From assembly GCF_033344935.1 (NCBI RefSeq), contig NZ_JAWPMM010000001.1, positions 124,001-188,000 on the forward strand: a DNA stretch of 64,000 nucleotides. Direction: 5' to 3'. The translations under genes were made by a program, and so were the position numbers. The notes beneath the pieces are model-generated. The model searched no databases and was not told the origin of the DNA. It worked only from the letters and a program-made list of their open reading frames with translations. Position 1 is the first letter of the stretch; each line of letters starts with the position of its first letter. This document shows, piece by piece, positions 1-9,120 of the stretch. The DNA is from Reichenbachiella sp. (GTDB lineage: Bacteria > Bacteroidota > Bacteroidia > Cytophagales > Cyclobacteriaceae).

Positions 1-3000
1 CTCAGGTACAAAAAAATGACCGGCATGTATGAGTTTCATCCTTTGCGTGCAGTGGTAGAATTCGCAAGATTAGTTCAAAGTTCTGAGTACAATTTGTTGG
101 AAATGCAGGAGCACTTTGGTCTTAAACCGGAGCTCGCCCGATCGGCTATGATCTTCCTAAAACAAAACAACTATATCCTTTTTGACGAAGAAAATCAACA
201 AATTAAAGTATTAAGAAAGGCCTTCCATTATGTGATGGCCTATACCCGCCAAAAGGACTTTGACAACATTCTGATCTCTTCTCTTAACCCTCAAGGTGCA
301 AACGCCACATTAAACTTTGAGACTGGTGAAATGGATGTTCAGGGAGTCAGCAAAATCGTAGTTACGCCTGATGAGGATGTTCGCATCACGCCTGACTCCA
401 GCAGAATCACGCTGCTTCAGGATAAGAATATGAAATTTAGTGGAGGTGTAAACGCAGGTGACTTCAGCTATCAGGGAAAAGAATTTTTCTTTAATTATGA
501 TGAGTACCTGATTGAAATGCCTGTAATTGACTCTATGAGAATTCAGGTAGACTTTCATGATGGAGAGGATGAAGAAAAAACTTCATTAAGCAATCATCTG
601 ACCCAAACCTCAGGCACACTGTATATTAACCATCCCAAAAATAAAGCTGGGGTAAGAAATTTTGCACAGTATCCTTTCTTTGTTTCGGACTCAGAAGCCA
701 TTGTATATTTCGACGGGCCGGGCATTTTGGATGGAGCATATGATAAGTCAATCTACTTTGTGGTACCTCCATTTGAAATGGATAGCATCAATAGAGATGA
801 CCCAGCTGGTATTGCTTTCAAAGGAACTTTCATTACTGGAGGAATTATACCCCCAATTGAAGAAAATCTCGTGATTATGCCAGACAGGTCTTTAGGGTTT
901 GAACACATCATTCCTTCAGAAGGATACCCGCTGTACAAAGGGGAAGGAATCCTTTACGACAGTTTGACCCTGAGTGCAGATGGTTTAAGAGCCGATGGGC
1001 GAATAGATTATCGGACCACCACCGTTAATTCCGATGATTTTATATTCTATATGGATTCTGTATCCGCAGTTGGCCAGGAAGGAGTGATTCGTGAAGGAAA
1101 AATGGATTTGGCTTCGTATCCAGAAGCCGTGTTGGCTGATTACAAAATGCTTTGGAAACCACTCAAAGACAGCATGTATATCGCCAATAGAAATGAACCT
1201 TTCCAATTTTATAATTCAACGGCCTCATTAGATGGAAAGGCAAATATTACTGCCGGGGGAGTCTACGGATCTGGCACCATGTTATCCAGAGGGTCAAAGT
1301 CTATTTCAAATGAATTTCATTTTAGTCAAACTGAGTATTCAGGACGGCATGCAGAATTCGAAATTCTGACCGATAACCCAGACAAGCCTGCGATGAAAGG
1401 CGATGACATTGCGCTCAATTTTGACTTGTTCGAAAATATCGCCACCGTAAGGCCAGAGCAAGAAGGTGTAGCAGCAATCAGTTTCCCTTATGCTCAGATG
1501 AAAACGTCTATAACCGAGGCTACGTGGTATTTAGATTCGGACCGAATTGCCATGGTTAAGCCAGACGAAGTAGATATCATGTCTTCGTATTTCTATACTA
1601 CTCGTGAGGAACTGGATTCCCTGGCTTTCAATGCTACTAACGCTATTTACGACATCAACACCTTTGAGCTTAATGTACAAGGCATTCCCTATATCAAAGT
1701 AGCTGATGCAGAAATTATACCTGATAATAATGAAACCACCATTTACGAGAATGCGGTGCTTAGAACTTTTGAAAATGCCAAGTTGAAAATTGATACGCTT
1801 AATGGGTATCACAATTTGTTTGATGGCAATATCACAATTATTTCCAGTAAGAAATTTGAAGGCTACGCTACCTACGAATTGGTCAATGCTGCTCAAGACA
1901 CCTTTGCGATCAAGTTTGACAGTTTTGAGCTCAAAGGATTTCAAGTTGGAAGAAATGAATACGATAGCATGACTGTTTCCGGCGGAACGGTATTAGAATC
2001 CCAAAAAGTTCAGCCGTCTCCTGGGTTTTTCTTTGCGGGTGACGTGACCATGTATGCCGACAGAAAGAATCTGGAAATGGAAGGTCAAGTACGACCCAAT
2101 ATCACCAGTTTGGGTGAGTTCGATTACTGGATCAATTACAACGTCCCTGAAGGGCAAGATGAAGTGATCATAGATATCGACACAGCCACTACCACTACCG
2201 GACAGCCTGTAGTCGCAGGTCTCTTGTACAATAGTGTGACCTACGACGTCTATATGGCCTATGTTCATGACAAAATCAGGCCAGCGGATGAATACATCTA
2301 TAAGGCGGGAGGACTTTTGACTTATATTGACTCCTTGGCGGAATTTAGAATCGAGGATCCTTCAAAGACGACAAACGAAACCTACTCGGGGAGAAGTTTT
2401 ATCTATAACGACAAAACTCAAGAACTACTTTTTGAAGGTCCTGTCAATCTTATCAAAAACAAACCAGAGTTTTCAATGGAGGCTACCGCCTTAGGTTTTG
2501 CCAAACCTGATTCCAACACTTACTTTATGGATGCCATGTTGGCACTGGATATAAAACTACACCCAACAGTTATTACCTCGATGACATCAGATATCGTGGA
2601 TGTGGTTGCTCAAATTGGCCCAGATGTGGCACATAGCAACAGTATCGAGGTGATGTACAAGCTAGCTGACATGATAGGGGATCCTGCCACCAAGAATTAC
2701 GAAAATAATTCCATGAATGAGTACATGGCCCTATCCGAAAGTTCACCGAAGGTTACCAAAACACTATTCATTTCTAACGTTAACCTGGCATGGTCTCATA
2801 GACATCGTGCGTTTTATAATACTTCGAAACTCGGGCTTTCTCATATTTTACAAACAGACATCAATGCACTTTCTGATGGGTTTTTAGAAATCAAAAAATC
2901 TGATGACGGAGATGATATTGTACATTTATTTCTACAAATCGCTCCGTCCACGTGGTACTTCTTTAGTTATGAACACGGGCGTCTTATGATGTTTTCATCA

Positions 3001-3297
3001 AACACTGACTTCAATAACTTTGTAACTGAAAACTCAACGGTTGCAAGTACAGGATTAGGAGAATACACCACTGTAGTAGGCGATGAATTTGAAGTACTGA
3101 AGTTCGTCAATGACTTTAGAAATAGATACTACGGGATCAATGAAGCTTATAGCCTCGAATACCCAGAAGAAACCCACCTGGAAGAGGATAGCTACGAAAC
3201 CATACAAGAGGGAGCTGATCCTCTACAGGAAGAACCTGTAGAAGAGGATTATAATACGTTCGAAGAATTAGACGAAGACGAAGACGATGGATTTTAA
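1..3297 (+). CDS. Large uncharacterised beta-rich protein, 5' end missing
   Basis: The first Met codon is at position 16, but the frame is open to base 1 (reading LRYKK before that Met), so the gene almost certainly begins outside the window. At least 1,098 residues are present. I do not recognise the family. The first 70 or so residues are helical, resembling a small winged-helix or adaptor segment. The rest is a long run of short beta-rich units with recurring Asp/Gly/Ser/Thr patterns, such as the IDSM and MDSV stretches, suggesting a repetitive beta-structure that is probably periplasmic or surface-exposed. The last 45 residues are very acidic, with runs of E and D. It ends one base before the converging EF-hand gene and no terminator lies between them. 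An OstA/LptD-like or AsmA-like beta architecture is conceivable but not shown. The reading frame is certain; the function is unknown. Confidence 0.8.
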   Translation, partial: LRYKKMTGMYEFHPLRAVVEFARLVQSSEYNLLEMQEHFGLKPELARSAMIFLKQNNYILFDEENQQIKVLRKAFHYVMAYTRQKDFDNILISSLNPQGANATLNFETGEMDVQGVSKIVVTPDEDVRITPDSSRITLLQDKNMKFSGGVNAGDFSYQGKEFFFNYDEYLIEMPVIDSMRIQVDFHDGEDEEKTSLSNHLTQTSGTLYINHPKNKAGVRNFAQYPFFVSDSEAIVYFDGPGILDGAYDKSIYFVVPPFEMDSINRDDPAGIAFKGTFITGGIIPPIEENLVIMPDRSLGFEHIIPSEGYPLYKGEGILYDSLTLSADGLRADGRIDYRTTTVNSDDFIFYMDSVSAVGQEGVIREGKMDLASYPEAVLADYKMLWKPLKDSMYIANRNEPFQFYNSTASLDGKANITAGGVYGSGTMLSRGSKSISNEFHFSQTEYSGRHAEFEILTDNPDKPAMKGDDIALNFDLFENIATVRPEQEGVAAISFPYAQMKTSITEATWYLDSDRIAMVKPDEVDIMSSYFYTTREELDSLAFNATNAIYDINTFELNVQGIPYIKVADAEIIPDNNETTIYENAVLRTFENAKLKIDTLNGYHNLFDGNITIISSKKFEGYATYELVNAAQDTFAIKFDSFELKGFQVGRNEYDSMTVSGGTVLESQKVQPSPGFFFAGDVTMYADRKNLEMEGQVRPNITSLGEFDYWINYNVPEGQDEVIIDIDTATTTTGQPVVAGLLYNSVTYDVYMAYVHDKIRPADEYIYKAGGLLTYIDSLAEFRIEDPSKTTNETYSGRSFIYNDKTQELLFEGPVNLIKNKPEFSMEATALGFAKPDSNTYFMDAMLALDIKLHPTVITSMTSDIVDVVAQIGPDVAHSNSIEVMYKLADMIGDPATKNYENNSMNEYMALSESSPKVTKTLFISNVNLAWSHRHRAFYNTSKLGLSHILQTDINALSDGFLEIKKSDDGDDIVHLFLQIAPSTWYFFSYEHGRLMMFSSNTDFNNFVTENSTVASTGLGEYTTVVGDEFEVLKFVNDFRNRYYGINEAYSLEYPEETHLEEDSYETIQEGADPLQEEPVEEDYNTFEELDEDEDDGF

Positions 3298-3298
3298 A

Positions 3299-3856
3299 TC
3301 AAATCTTGCTTTCTTCCCATCCACCAAACAACCAGTTTCCAGCCGCATTAGGATTATCGCTTCGCATGAATTGATCTACTGATCTAATCATTTCTTCTTT
3401 TGACAAGCGACCATCCTGATTGGTATCCAAGTTTCTAAAAGCCTTTGGTGCAAAGCGCACTTCTATCCTCATGCCAATGAAAAGGTCGATATATTCCGTT
3501 TGTGAAATGTAGCCGTCATCATTGATGTCGAACATCTTGAATATGGTAGTTACGAAATTATTCAAGTACTGCTTGTAGGTTTCTAAGTTCTTAGGGTCTA
3601 GCAATACAGTCATAAACTTCAACCACTGCTGCTCAGTTCCCTGACCATTTTCTACATAAGGCACTAGTTTGTCCCAGATACCGTTGGTCATAGCCATTAC
3701 GACTTCGTATTCAGGAGTATCTAAATCAATGTCTCGAATGATGGCTAGATTTTCGCCTATAGCTTCAAAATCGTCCGCTTCGATTGATCCATTTTTGTCA
3801 AAATCAAGAATATTGAAAAAATGGCTTAGTTTTTTAATTTGTAGTGGTGTTAGCAT
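3299..3856 (-). CDS. EF-hand calcium-binding protein
   Basis: The 185-residue protein has no signal peptide and is probably cytoplasmic. Three EF-hand loops are readable: DFDKNGSIEADD at residues 18-29, DINDDGYISQTE near residue 115 and DTNQDGRLSKEE near residue 150. Each has Asp or Asn at the first coordinating positions and a central Gly. A fourth, degenerate hand may lie around residues 55-70. Spacing and length resemble prokaryotic calerythrin-like or sarcoplasmic calcium-binding proteins, which act as Ca2+ buffers or sensors. It converges on the large upstream gene. The peroxiredoxin-like gene lies upstream on the same strand with a 12-base gap, so co-transcription is likely. The calcium-binding call is strong; the physiological role is not known. 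Confidence 0.85.
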   Translation of the reverse strand: MLTPLQIKKLSHFFNILDFDKNGSIEADDFEAIGENLAIIRDIDLDTPEYEVVMAMTNGIWDKLVPYVENGQGTEQQWLKFMTVLLDPKNLETYKQYLNNFVTTIFKMFDINDDGYISQTEYIDLFIGMRIEVRFAPKAFRNLDTNQDGRLSKEEMIRSVDQFMRSDNPNAAGNWLFGGWEESKI

Positions 3857-3868
3857 AGTACCTCAAAC

Positions 3869-4456
3869 TTATAGATTCTGTAAGATTTTACCTACGGTTG
3901 CTCGCTTCTTGTAATCAGGATCAAAGAAGGCGTATAATATTTTTTTGTCCTGACCTATGATGTATGTGGCTGGCACTGGCAAATTCGGCCCATTGTCGCC
4001 GTTAGCTGCATCTAGGTCAATCCCCCATTTTTTATACTTTTTCAACAACGCTTCTTCCATTTTGAAAGCCACATGATAGGTATTCATAATGGATAGATCT
4101 TTGTCATGAATGATTTTGAATGAAGCTCCCGTTTTGTCTACGGTCTTGGCAATGCTTTCAGGCTTCTCTGGCGTCACAGCCACTACGATACCTCCTCTTT
4201 CGGTAATAAAGTTGAGTGAATCTTCCATTTGTGAAAGTTGCTTATTGCAATGAGGACACCAAAAACCTCTATAAAACATCAAAACCACTGGTCCCTTTTC
4301 CAAGGCGCTGTAAAGTTCAAATGATTTTCCGTTTTGATCAATGCCTTTGAAGTTGAGCGCTTCATCTCCTTCATTAAGTTGGAATGGTGCTTCCTGAGCC
4401 AATATTGGTTGCGAAAGCAGACAAGCAAAAAATAATATGATCCAACTAAATCTCAT
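3869..4456 (-). CDS. Secreted peroxiredoxin-like (AhpC/TSA, thioredoxin-fold) protein
   Basis: I start at the ATG at 4456 rather than the GTG nine bases upstream, because it places a clean signal peptide at the N-terminus (MRFSWIILFF to ILAQ, about 21 residues). The mature protein has an AhpC/TSA fold. The active-site stretch FYRGFWCPHC carries Cys67 and Cys70, giving a CxxC motif rather than a lone peroxidatic Cys. That is more typical of the Bacteroidota redoxin-family proteins that reduce alkyl hydroperoxides or act as thiol oxidoreductases in the periplasm. The FYRG-x-WCPxC context matches AhpC/TSA rather than TlpA. At 195 residues it is a single-domain enzyme. It precedes the EF-hand gene on the same strand. 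Exact substrate is not determined. Confidence 0.85.
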   Translation of the reverse strand: MRFSWIILFFACLLSQPILAQEAPFQLNEGDEALNFKGIDQNGKSFELYSALEKGPVVLMFYRGFWCPHCNKQLSQMEDSLNFITERGGIVVAVTPEKPESIAKTVDKTGASFKIIHDKDLSIMNTYHVAFKMEEALLKKYKKWGIDLDAANGDNGPNLPVPATYIIGQDKKILYAFFDPDYKKRATVGKILQNL

Positions 4457-4545
4457 TCTTGACACTTATATTTTTAATTAAGCTAATATAGCTTTTAATA
4501 CACTTCATTAGCAAACTTTAGGATGTTTTGAACACCAGAAGTTGA

Positions 4546-5673
4546 CTACTGAACTTTCAAAATATCTTTCATATGGAAGATGAAATTTTGTAGCGCTTGT
4601 TCCCATGTCAAATCTGCATCCCATCGTGAGCCCAAATAAGCATCTTGGGTATAAACATGCTTTACATAATATTTGAAAACCACCGCATCCACAGGCAAGG
4701 TATTTAGCGTACTTCCGGCTCGGATAGTTACGTAGTCAGTTTCATAAGGATCAACCTCATAGTCCAGCATTTCCTTTATGGTTTTACCGGAGCCATGCAT
4801 AGTCAACAGCACAAATTGATACCCTTGATTATAAATATCCACATCTGAAGCCGTTTCTGAAAATTCATACCCCAATGGGTAGTCCAACATAATTTCTTCA
4901 AGCCTTTTGTTCTTCCGATCCACTTCGGCATTATATGCCGCTATTTTTGCTAAAGCATCAGCGCCAAGCGCTGTACTATCTTCCATTTCATATTTCTGAA
5001 ACTTTGGCACCACAAGCTTATCAACTTTCAAATCATTGGCATAGGTAGGTATTCTCTTTCCCTTTAGGATCTTGGCATCTGTGAAAAACTCTGGTAAATC
5101 GGGGATCAAATAATTTTCCCTTTCCATTTCTGCACGGATTACGTCCTTTCTCATTTCACTAAGCAATACATCCAAATCTGGCCCCTCTGTTTGCCAGGCT
5201 TTTTGTCTTTCGGATACAAATGAAGGTTTGTCATTGAATCCGCTGATCGATATACGAAAAGATTCCACTCCCGCTTGATTAGATTCTGATTGCTCTAGAA
5301 TGATGATGTATTTGATTTCGCGCCTTTCCATTTCCTTAGCAAATGACTCATTAGCGTCTGGGCTGGCAAACATATCATCCAAATAGTAGTAAGCCACTGC
5401 ATCTATTTTCATCCTTTTGAAGGCCTTGTGCACTTTTTCTGAGAGACCCTTCCAATCTGCTCTTAAGTTGGGATCCTTTTTAGACCTAGGTACTGAAACC
5501 AACACAACGGACTTTCTTGAAAGCAAATATTTGGGAAGATGGGGTTGAATGTCCAGGCTTTTCATGTCGAGCCATTGATCTCCACTCGGTTGCGCATTTA
5601 GCGTAGGGCTAAAAGTGCACAGCGTAAGCATAAATAAAAGGGAAACGATCAGTGGTTTGGTATGCGTTTGCAA
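4546..5673 (-). CDS. Secreted protein of unknown function
   Basis: The gene encodes 375 residues. No in-frame ATG precedes a plausible signal sequence, so the TTG at 5671-5673 is the likely start: it gives MQTHTKPLIVSLLFML followed by a hydrophobic core and an Ala-Gln cleavage site near residue 28. The mature part is mixed alpha/beta with many charged residues and no motif I recognise. Segments such as SVVLVSVPRSKKDP and KYIIILEQSES suggest a nucleotide-fold-like alternation of strands and helices. It is divergently transcribed from tag, with about 90 bases between the starts. The peroxiredoxin-like gene follows on the same strand after a 90-base gap, so they may or may not share a transcript. 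Reading frame confident, function unknown. Confidence 0.75.
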   Translation of the reverse strand: MQTHTKPLIVSLLFMLTLCTFSPTLNAQPSGDQWLDMKSLDIQPHLPKYLLSRKSVVLVSVPRSKKDPNLRADWKGLSEKVHKAFKRMKIDAVAYYYLDDMFASPDANESFAKEMERREIKYIIILEQSESNQAGVESFRISISGFNDKPSFVSERQKAWQTEGPDLDVLLSEMRKDVIRAEMERENYLIPDLPEFFTDAKILKGKRIPTYANDLKVDKLVVPKFQKYEMEDSTALGADALAKIAAYNAEVDRKNKRLEEIMLDYPLGYEFSETASDVDIYNQGYQFVLLTMHGSGKTIKEMLDYEVDPYETDYVTIRAGSTLNTLPVDAVVFKYYVKHVYTQDAYLGSRWDADLTWEQALQNFIFHMKDILKVQ

Positions 5674-5766
5674 TGGACTATTTTGCTTTTCTATTGAAAA
5701 ATGAACGTTGAAAATTAGCCAAATTGATGCACAACCACGTATTTTTATTTGAATAATCTAAACAAC

Positions 5767-6339
5767 ATGAGTAAAACAAAATGTGAATGGGCCTTAGGGC
5801 ATTTCGAAGCTTATGAACAATATCATGATGAGGAATGGGGAGTACCCACTCATGATGACCAAGTACATTTCGAGTTTTTGATCTTAGAAAGCGCACAAGC
5901 TGGCTTGAGCTGGAGTACTGTACTAAAAAAACGAGAAGGTTATCGTGAGGCATTCGCCAATTTTGACGTCACTAAGGTGGCAAAATTCAATGAAGAAGAT
6001 ATTCAGTCACTCATATCCAACCCGGCCATCATCCGTAATCAACTAAAAATCCGAGCCGCAGTGAATAATGCCATTCAATTTCTTGAAGTTCAAAAAGAAT
6101 TTGGTTCCTTCTCCAAATACATCTGGTCGTTTGTAAAGAATGAAACCATTGATGGCCACTGGCCTACAAAAGATCAAGTCCCTGCTACCAGCCCAGAATC
6201 GGATGCGCTAAGCAAGGATTTGAAAAAAAGAGGGTTCAAATTTGTAGGCAGCACCATTATGTATGCACATATGCAAGCCACAGGTTTAGTCAACGATCAC
6301 ACGACAGACTGCTATAGATACAAGGAACTTTTGAGTTAA
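5767..6339 (+). CDS. tag: DNA-3-methyladenine glycosylase I
   Basis: The enzyme removes 3-methyladenine from alkylated DNA in base-excision repair. It has 190 residues from the ATG at 5767; a TTG 18 bases upstream is less likely because the conserved block begins right at MSKTKCEWA. Family marks are visible: the N-terminal Cys (CEWA), the YHDEEWG stretch with its His, the QAGLSW motif, and the C-terminal HTTDCYRY segment that supplies the last His and Cys zinc ligands. The length equals that of E. coli Tag. The gene stands alone between a divergent secreted-protein gene and a small membrane-protein gene 48 bases downstream. Confidence in identity is high. Confidence 0.95.
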   Translation: MSKTKCEWALGHFEAYEQYHDEEWGVPTHDDQVHFEFLILESAQAGLSWSTVLKKREGYREAFANFDVTKVAKFNEEDIQSLISNPAIIRNQLKIRAAVNNAIQFLEVQKEFGSFSKYIWSFVKNETIDGHWPTKDQVPATSPESDALSKDLKKRGFKFVGSTIMYAHMQATGLVNDHTTDCYRYKELLS

Positions 6340-6387
6340 TTGTATTCTTACTTAACTTCGCCATGTTAATTTAAAAGAACCAAGATT

Positions 6388-6522
6388 ATGTTTAATCCAG
6401 CAGTTACTTCAGGAGTTGATTTGTTTGTAAATATTGTGATCGTATTGGCGAGTTTCGCAGCAGCGGTTTCTTTCATCGACTTCAGAAACACAAATAAGAA
6501 AGAAGAGAAAGAGGCCAAATAA
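6388..6522 (+). CDS. 44-residue single-pass membrane protein
   Basis: A short reading frame runs from ATG at 6388 to TAA at 6520-6522. Residues 10-31 form a hydrophobic helix containing NIVIVLASFAAAVSF. The tail is strongly charged, alternating Lys and Glu (NKKEEKEAK), which is the layout of a small inner-membrane protein with a cytoplasmic tail. A strong hairpin terminator follows 23 bases after the stop, which supports an expressed gene. I do not recognise a family. It lies between tag and the converging GAF gene. It is too short for default gene finders and could be missed. Confidence 0.6.
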   Translation: MFNPAVTSGVDLFVNIVIVLASFAAAVSFIDFRNTNKKEEKEAK

Positions 6523-6545
6523 AAGTCCTTTTTTTAAAAGATATT

Positions 6546-6597
6546 AATCCCACCTCTCATTCCTGATCAACATCTGGGTCGAGAGGTGGGATTTTTT
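6546..6597. terminator. Bidirectional intrinsic terminator between small membrane protein and GAF gene
   Basis: A perfect 13-base inverted repeat pairs 6546-6558 (AATCCCACCTCTC) with 6581-6593, with a 22-base loop. On the plus strand it is followed by a run of T, ending the transcript of the 44-residue protein. On the minus strand the stem follows the TAA of the GAF gene directly, and an A/T-rich stretch comes after it, so it probably serves both converging genes. Confidence 0.85.
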
Positions 6598-8971
6598 ATG
6601 CTACTTCCAGTAGTTTTTTGACTTCATCCATAATTGACGAAGAGCCGGTATTTACAGCTATTCTTAGTGCTTTGAGCCCACTCACTCCCTGCAATTCTTC
6701 CAACTCTAATCGCTCCACTTTTCCTGTCAACAGATCCTTGCTTTTCAAGTAATCGATGTACTTCATATATTCTTCTGCATCCTTGTCTTGGGAGTAAATA
6801 ATGGCAATTTTGCCAGGTTGCGTAATACGTTCCTGAGTATCCTTCACTAATGCTTTATCTATTCGCTTCTTCGTGATTTCATAGCGGATGTTGTAAGCAC
6901 CGTCTACATCAAACTTCTTTTCCTCCTGTCTAAAGCGAATCGATAGTGGATTAGAATGCACCAAAATGAGGTGTGTCGTTTCTAGTGGCATGGCCAGTTC
7001 GTTGACCATGGTTGCGGTTCGATTAGCAATTTCCGCAGTAACAACCAATTGCCACAGTCTTAAATTTCTGAGATAGACTTCATCGAATTTTAAATGCTCC
7101 ACCATGGAAGCACCTATGTAAATATTATGCTCCACGCCATCCGTCTTATACTTTTCGAAGTAATGCGGAAACATCTTCTGCGCTGACTTTTCTTCCTCAT
7201 CCAAAATACTACCTATTGTATCATTAATGGCCGTCAAACTATCTTCGAAATGCTTTCTATGTTCGTACACCACCCCAATACTTGGATCCAAAGCCTCCCA
7301 ATAAGATTTAGAGAACTCCTTGTCCTCAACATGGTTCGCCTCTATGTTTTTTATGATAGGCTCGACCTCCTGCTGCAAAAATTCCAAGATGACCGACTCA
7401 TCGCCTGTAACTAATTTGTCCTTAATCTTCTTTCTGAAATTATCCAGGCGAAAAATGGTTTCATCCAAAATTGGCAAATTGGTCATCTCTATGGCTTTGC
7501 CCAGCACTTCTTTTGCCAACTGAAGTTGGCGATTCAAGTCCTTGTATATGCACTTATGGCGCTCTACAGAAGAATTTCTAATATCAGAAGCGGCATACAA
7601 TGGATACACATCATTAAAAACAATTTGCGGCGCAACGGTCCTTTTCTTCTGCGCTTTTTGATCCAACATTTGATGAGCTGCATCATTAAATTTCCATTCT
7701 ACAGTAGGATGGATTGAAGTATATTTTTCTTTAATCAGATTCTGAATGGTGTTTTCCAACTCTTCTGAACTTCGTTTAACAGCTATCGCAAACAGTGGCA
7801 ATACCTCCCTGATTTTGGTCAATGTTAGTGCATTCAAATCTCCCCTATTAGGAGACGCTAATTCCAATAACCCCACAAATTCATCATTATAAAATAATGG
7901 ATTAAGAATCAGGTTTTGAACCCCACTGTCCTGAAGTACTTCAGATTGCGGTTCCAATGGCATACAACATTCTGACATGTCTTCTACTACCATGGGCTCT
8001 GCTTGATTGGCAAATCGCTCAAACAAATTGGCCGTAGCCTGTGGGCACTCCAACTTATCATGATTTCCAATGAGTATACTTCGTCTGGTATTTCTACCGA
8101 AATTGAAAAACCTATTTTTGCTCTTTTGATAGGCCGATATTCCCAATTTCAAATCTGAAAGCTGAAGCAAGGATCTAAATTTTTGCTCTAAATCGTCAAA
8201 GCTGCTTTCCTCCGTGATACTATCTTTTTCCAGCAAATTCTCTTTCATTCTTGAGAGTACCTGATCTTTGGTTACCTCTGTCAATTTGAAAACAATCAAC
8301 CCTTGAAATTCAAAAATCTCAGTGGGTAGTTTTTCCATCCAAACATCTACATCCTCTACATGATCCGTTAGAAGTTTTAAGTCTTCTTCCGTCAGCTCAG
8401 GCAAGTCTCCATTCAGAATAATTTCACAAAACTTCGGATTGATCTCAATCTTAAAATATCGTTTTAGCCCTGTGCGTTGATCAGACAGTGTGTATATGAT
8501 ATCTTTATTCAACTCGATGGTCAGCCCATAGTAGGTATGCATGATAGCGAAATAGGCCGCCATGGTCTTATGAAGCATGATCTGAGCCATTTCCTCAGGG
8601 TCGAGCAATGCCTCATATGATCCCGCCTGAGTCATCAAGTCCTGATAACCTTTGGTTGAATGGACATCCTGCTTTTTGAATGGAGCCATCGCCGATACCA
8701 TTTCTTCCTCCTCTGTAAAGGGAGAAAAAATAGCGGTCATCAGGAGATCTACTGTTTCTTTGTGTTTTTCAAGGATCTCGAGATCTTCAATAGGAGCAAG
8801 CAGCTCTGGCGCTTGACTAACCTTCTCCATGATTATTTTGGCCGTAGAGGCCAAATGAGCATTTGAATCATTGATACGAAGCCCCCAATAGCCAATCAAA
8901 TTGGCTAGACTCAATTTACATTCAAATGGGAATTCTAATCCCAAATCGCACCGGTCAAGTTCTGCGTCCAT
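6596..8971 (-). CDS. GAF-domain protein
   Basis: A 791-residue cytoplasmic protein without signal peptide or membrane segment. A GAF-like ligand-binding domain sits around residues 290-410. It includes the sequence NPLFYNDEFVGLLELASP, the typical final GAF strand pattern in which a partner site is followed by a GxLxLxS-like motif. The flanking N-terminal (1-270) and C-terminal (420-790) regions are mostly helical and show no recognisable catalytic domain: no histidine-kinase, GGDEF or HTH motif. Similar single-GAF proteins of this size are common in Cytophagales and are annotated only as GAF proteins. It is monocistronic, and the divergent polyphosphate kinase gene starts about 150 bases away. 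Ligand and output are unknown. Confidence 0.75.
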   Translation of the reverse strand: MDAELDRCDLGLEFPFECKLSLANLIGYWGLRINDSNAHLASTAKIIMEKVSQAPELLAPIEDLEILEKHKETVDLLMTAIFSPFTEEEEMVSAMAPFKKQDVHSTKGYQDLMTQAGSYEALLDPEEMAQIMLHKTMAAYFAIMHTYYGLTIELNKDIIYTLSDQRTGLKRYFKIEINPKFCEIILNGDLPELTEEDLKLLTDHVEDVDVWMEKLPTEIFEFQGLIVFKLTEVTKDQVLSRMKENLLEKDSITEESSFDDLEQKFRSLLQLSDLKLGISAYQKSKNRFFNFGRNTRRSILIGNHDKLECPQATANLFERFANQAEPMVVEDMSECCMPLEPQSEVLQDSGVQNLILNPLFYNDEFVGLLELASPNRGDLNALTLTKIREVLPLFAIAVKRSSEELENTIQNLIKEKYTSIHPTVEWKFNDAAHQMLDQKAQKKRTVAPQIVFNDVYPLYAASDIRNSSVERHKCIYKDLNRQLQLAKEVLGKAIEMTNLPILDETIFRLDNFRKKIKDKLVTGDESVILEFLQQEVEPIIKNIEANHVEDKEFSKSYWEALDPSIGVVYEHRKHFEDSLTAINDTIGSILDEEEKSAQKMFPHYFEKYKTDGVEHNIYIGASMVEHLKFDEVYLRNLRLWQLVVTAEIANRTATMVNELAMPLETTHLILVHSNPLSIRFRQEEKKFDVDGAYNIRYEITKKRIDKALVKDTQERITQPGKIAIIYSQDKDAEEYMKYIDYLKSKDLLTGKVERLELEELQGVSGLKALRIAVNTGSSSIMDEVKKLLEVA

Positions 8972-9120
8972 AGTTATTGTTAAAAGCTTCTATTTGCGAA
9001 CGTGTACCCATATTTTTAAGTTTCATTTGAATTCGAAAAGATTTAACACATATATCACAGGCATCTCAAAGGAATTGAAAGCCGTTTGACTTATATTTCT
9101 CTCTCAATTGAAAAAGGGCA

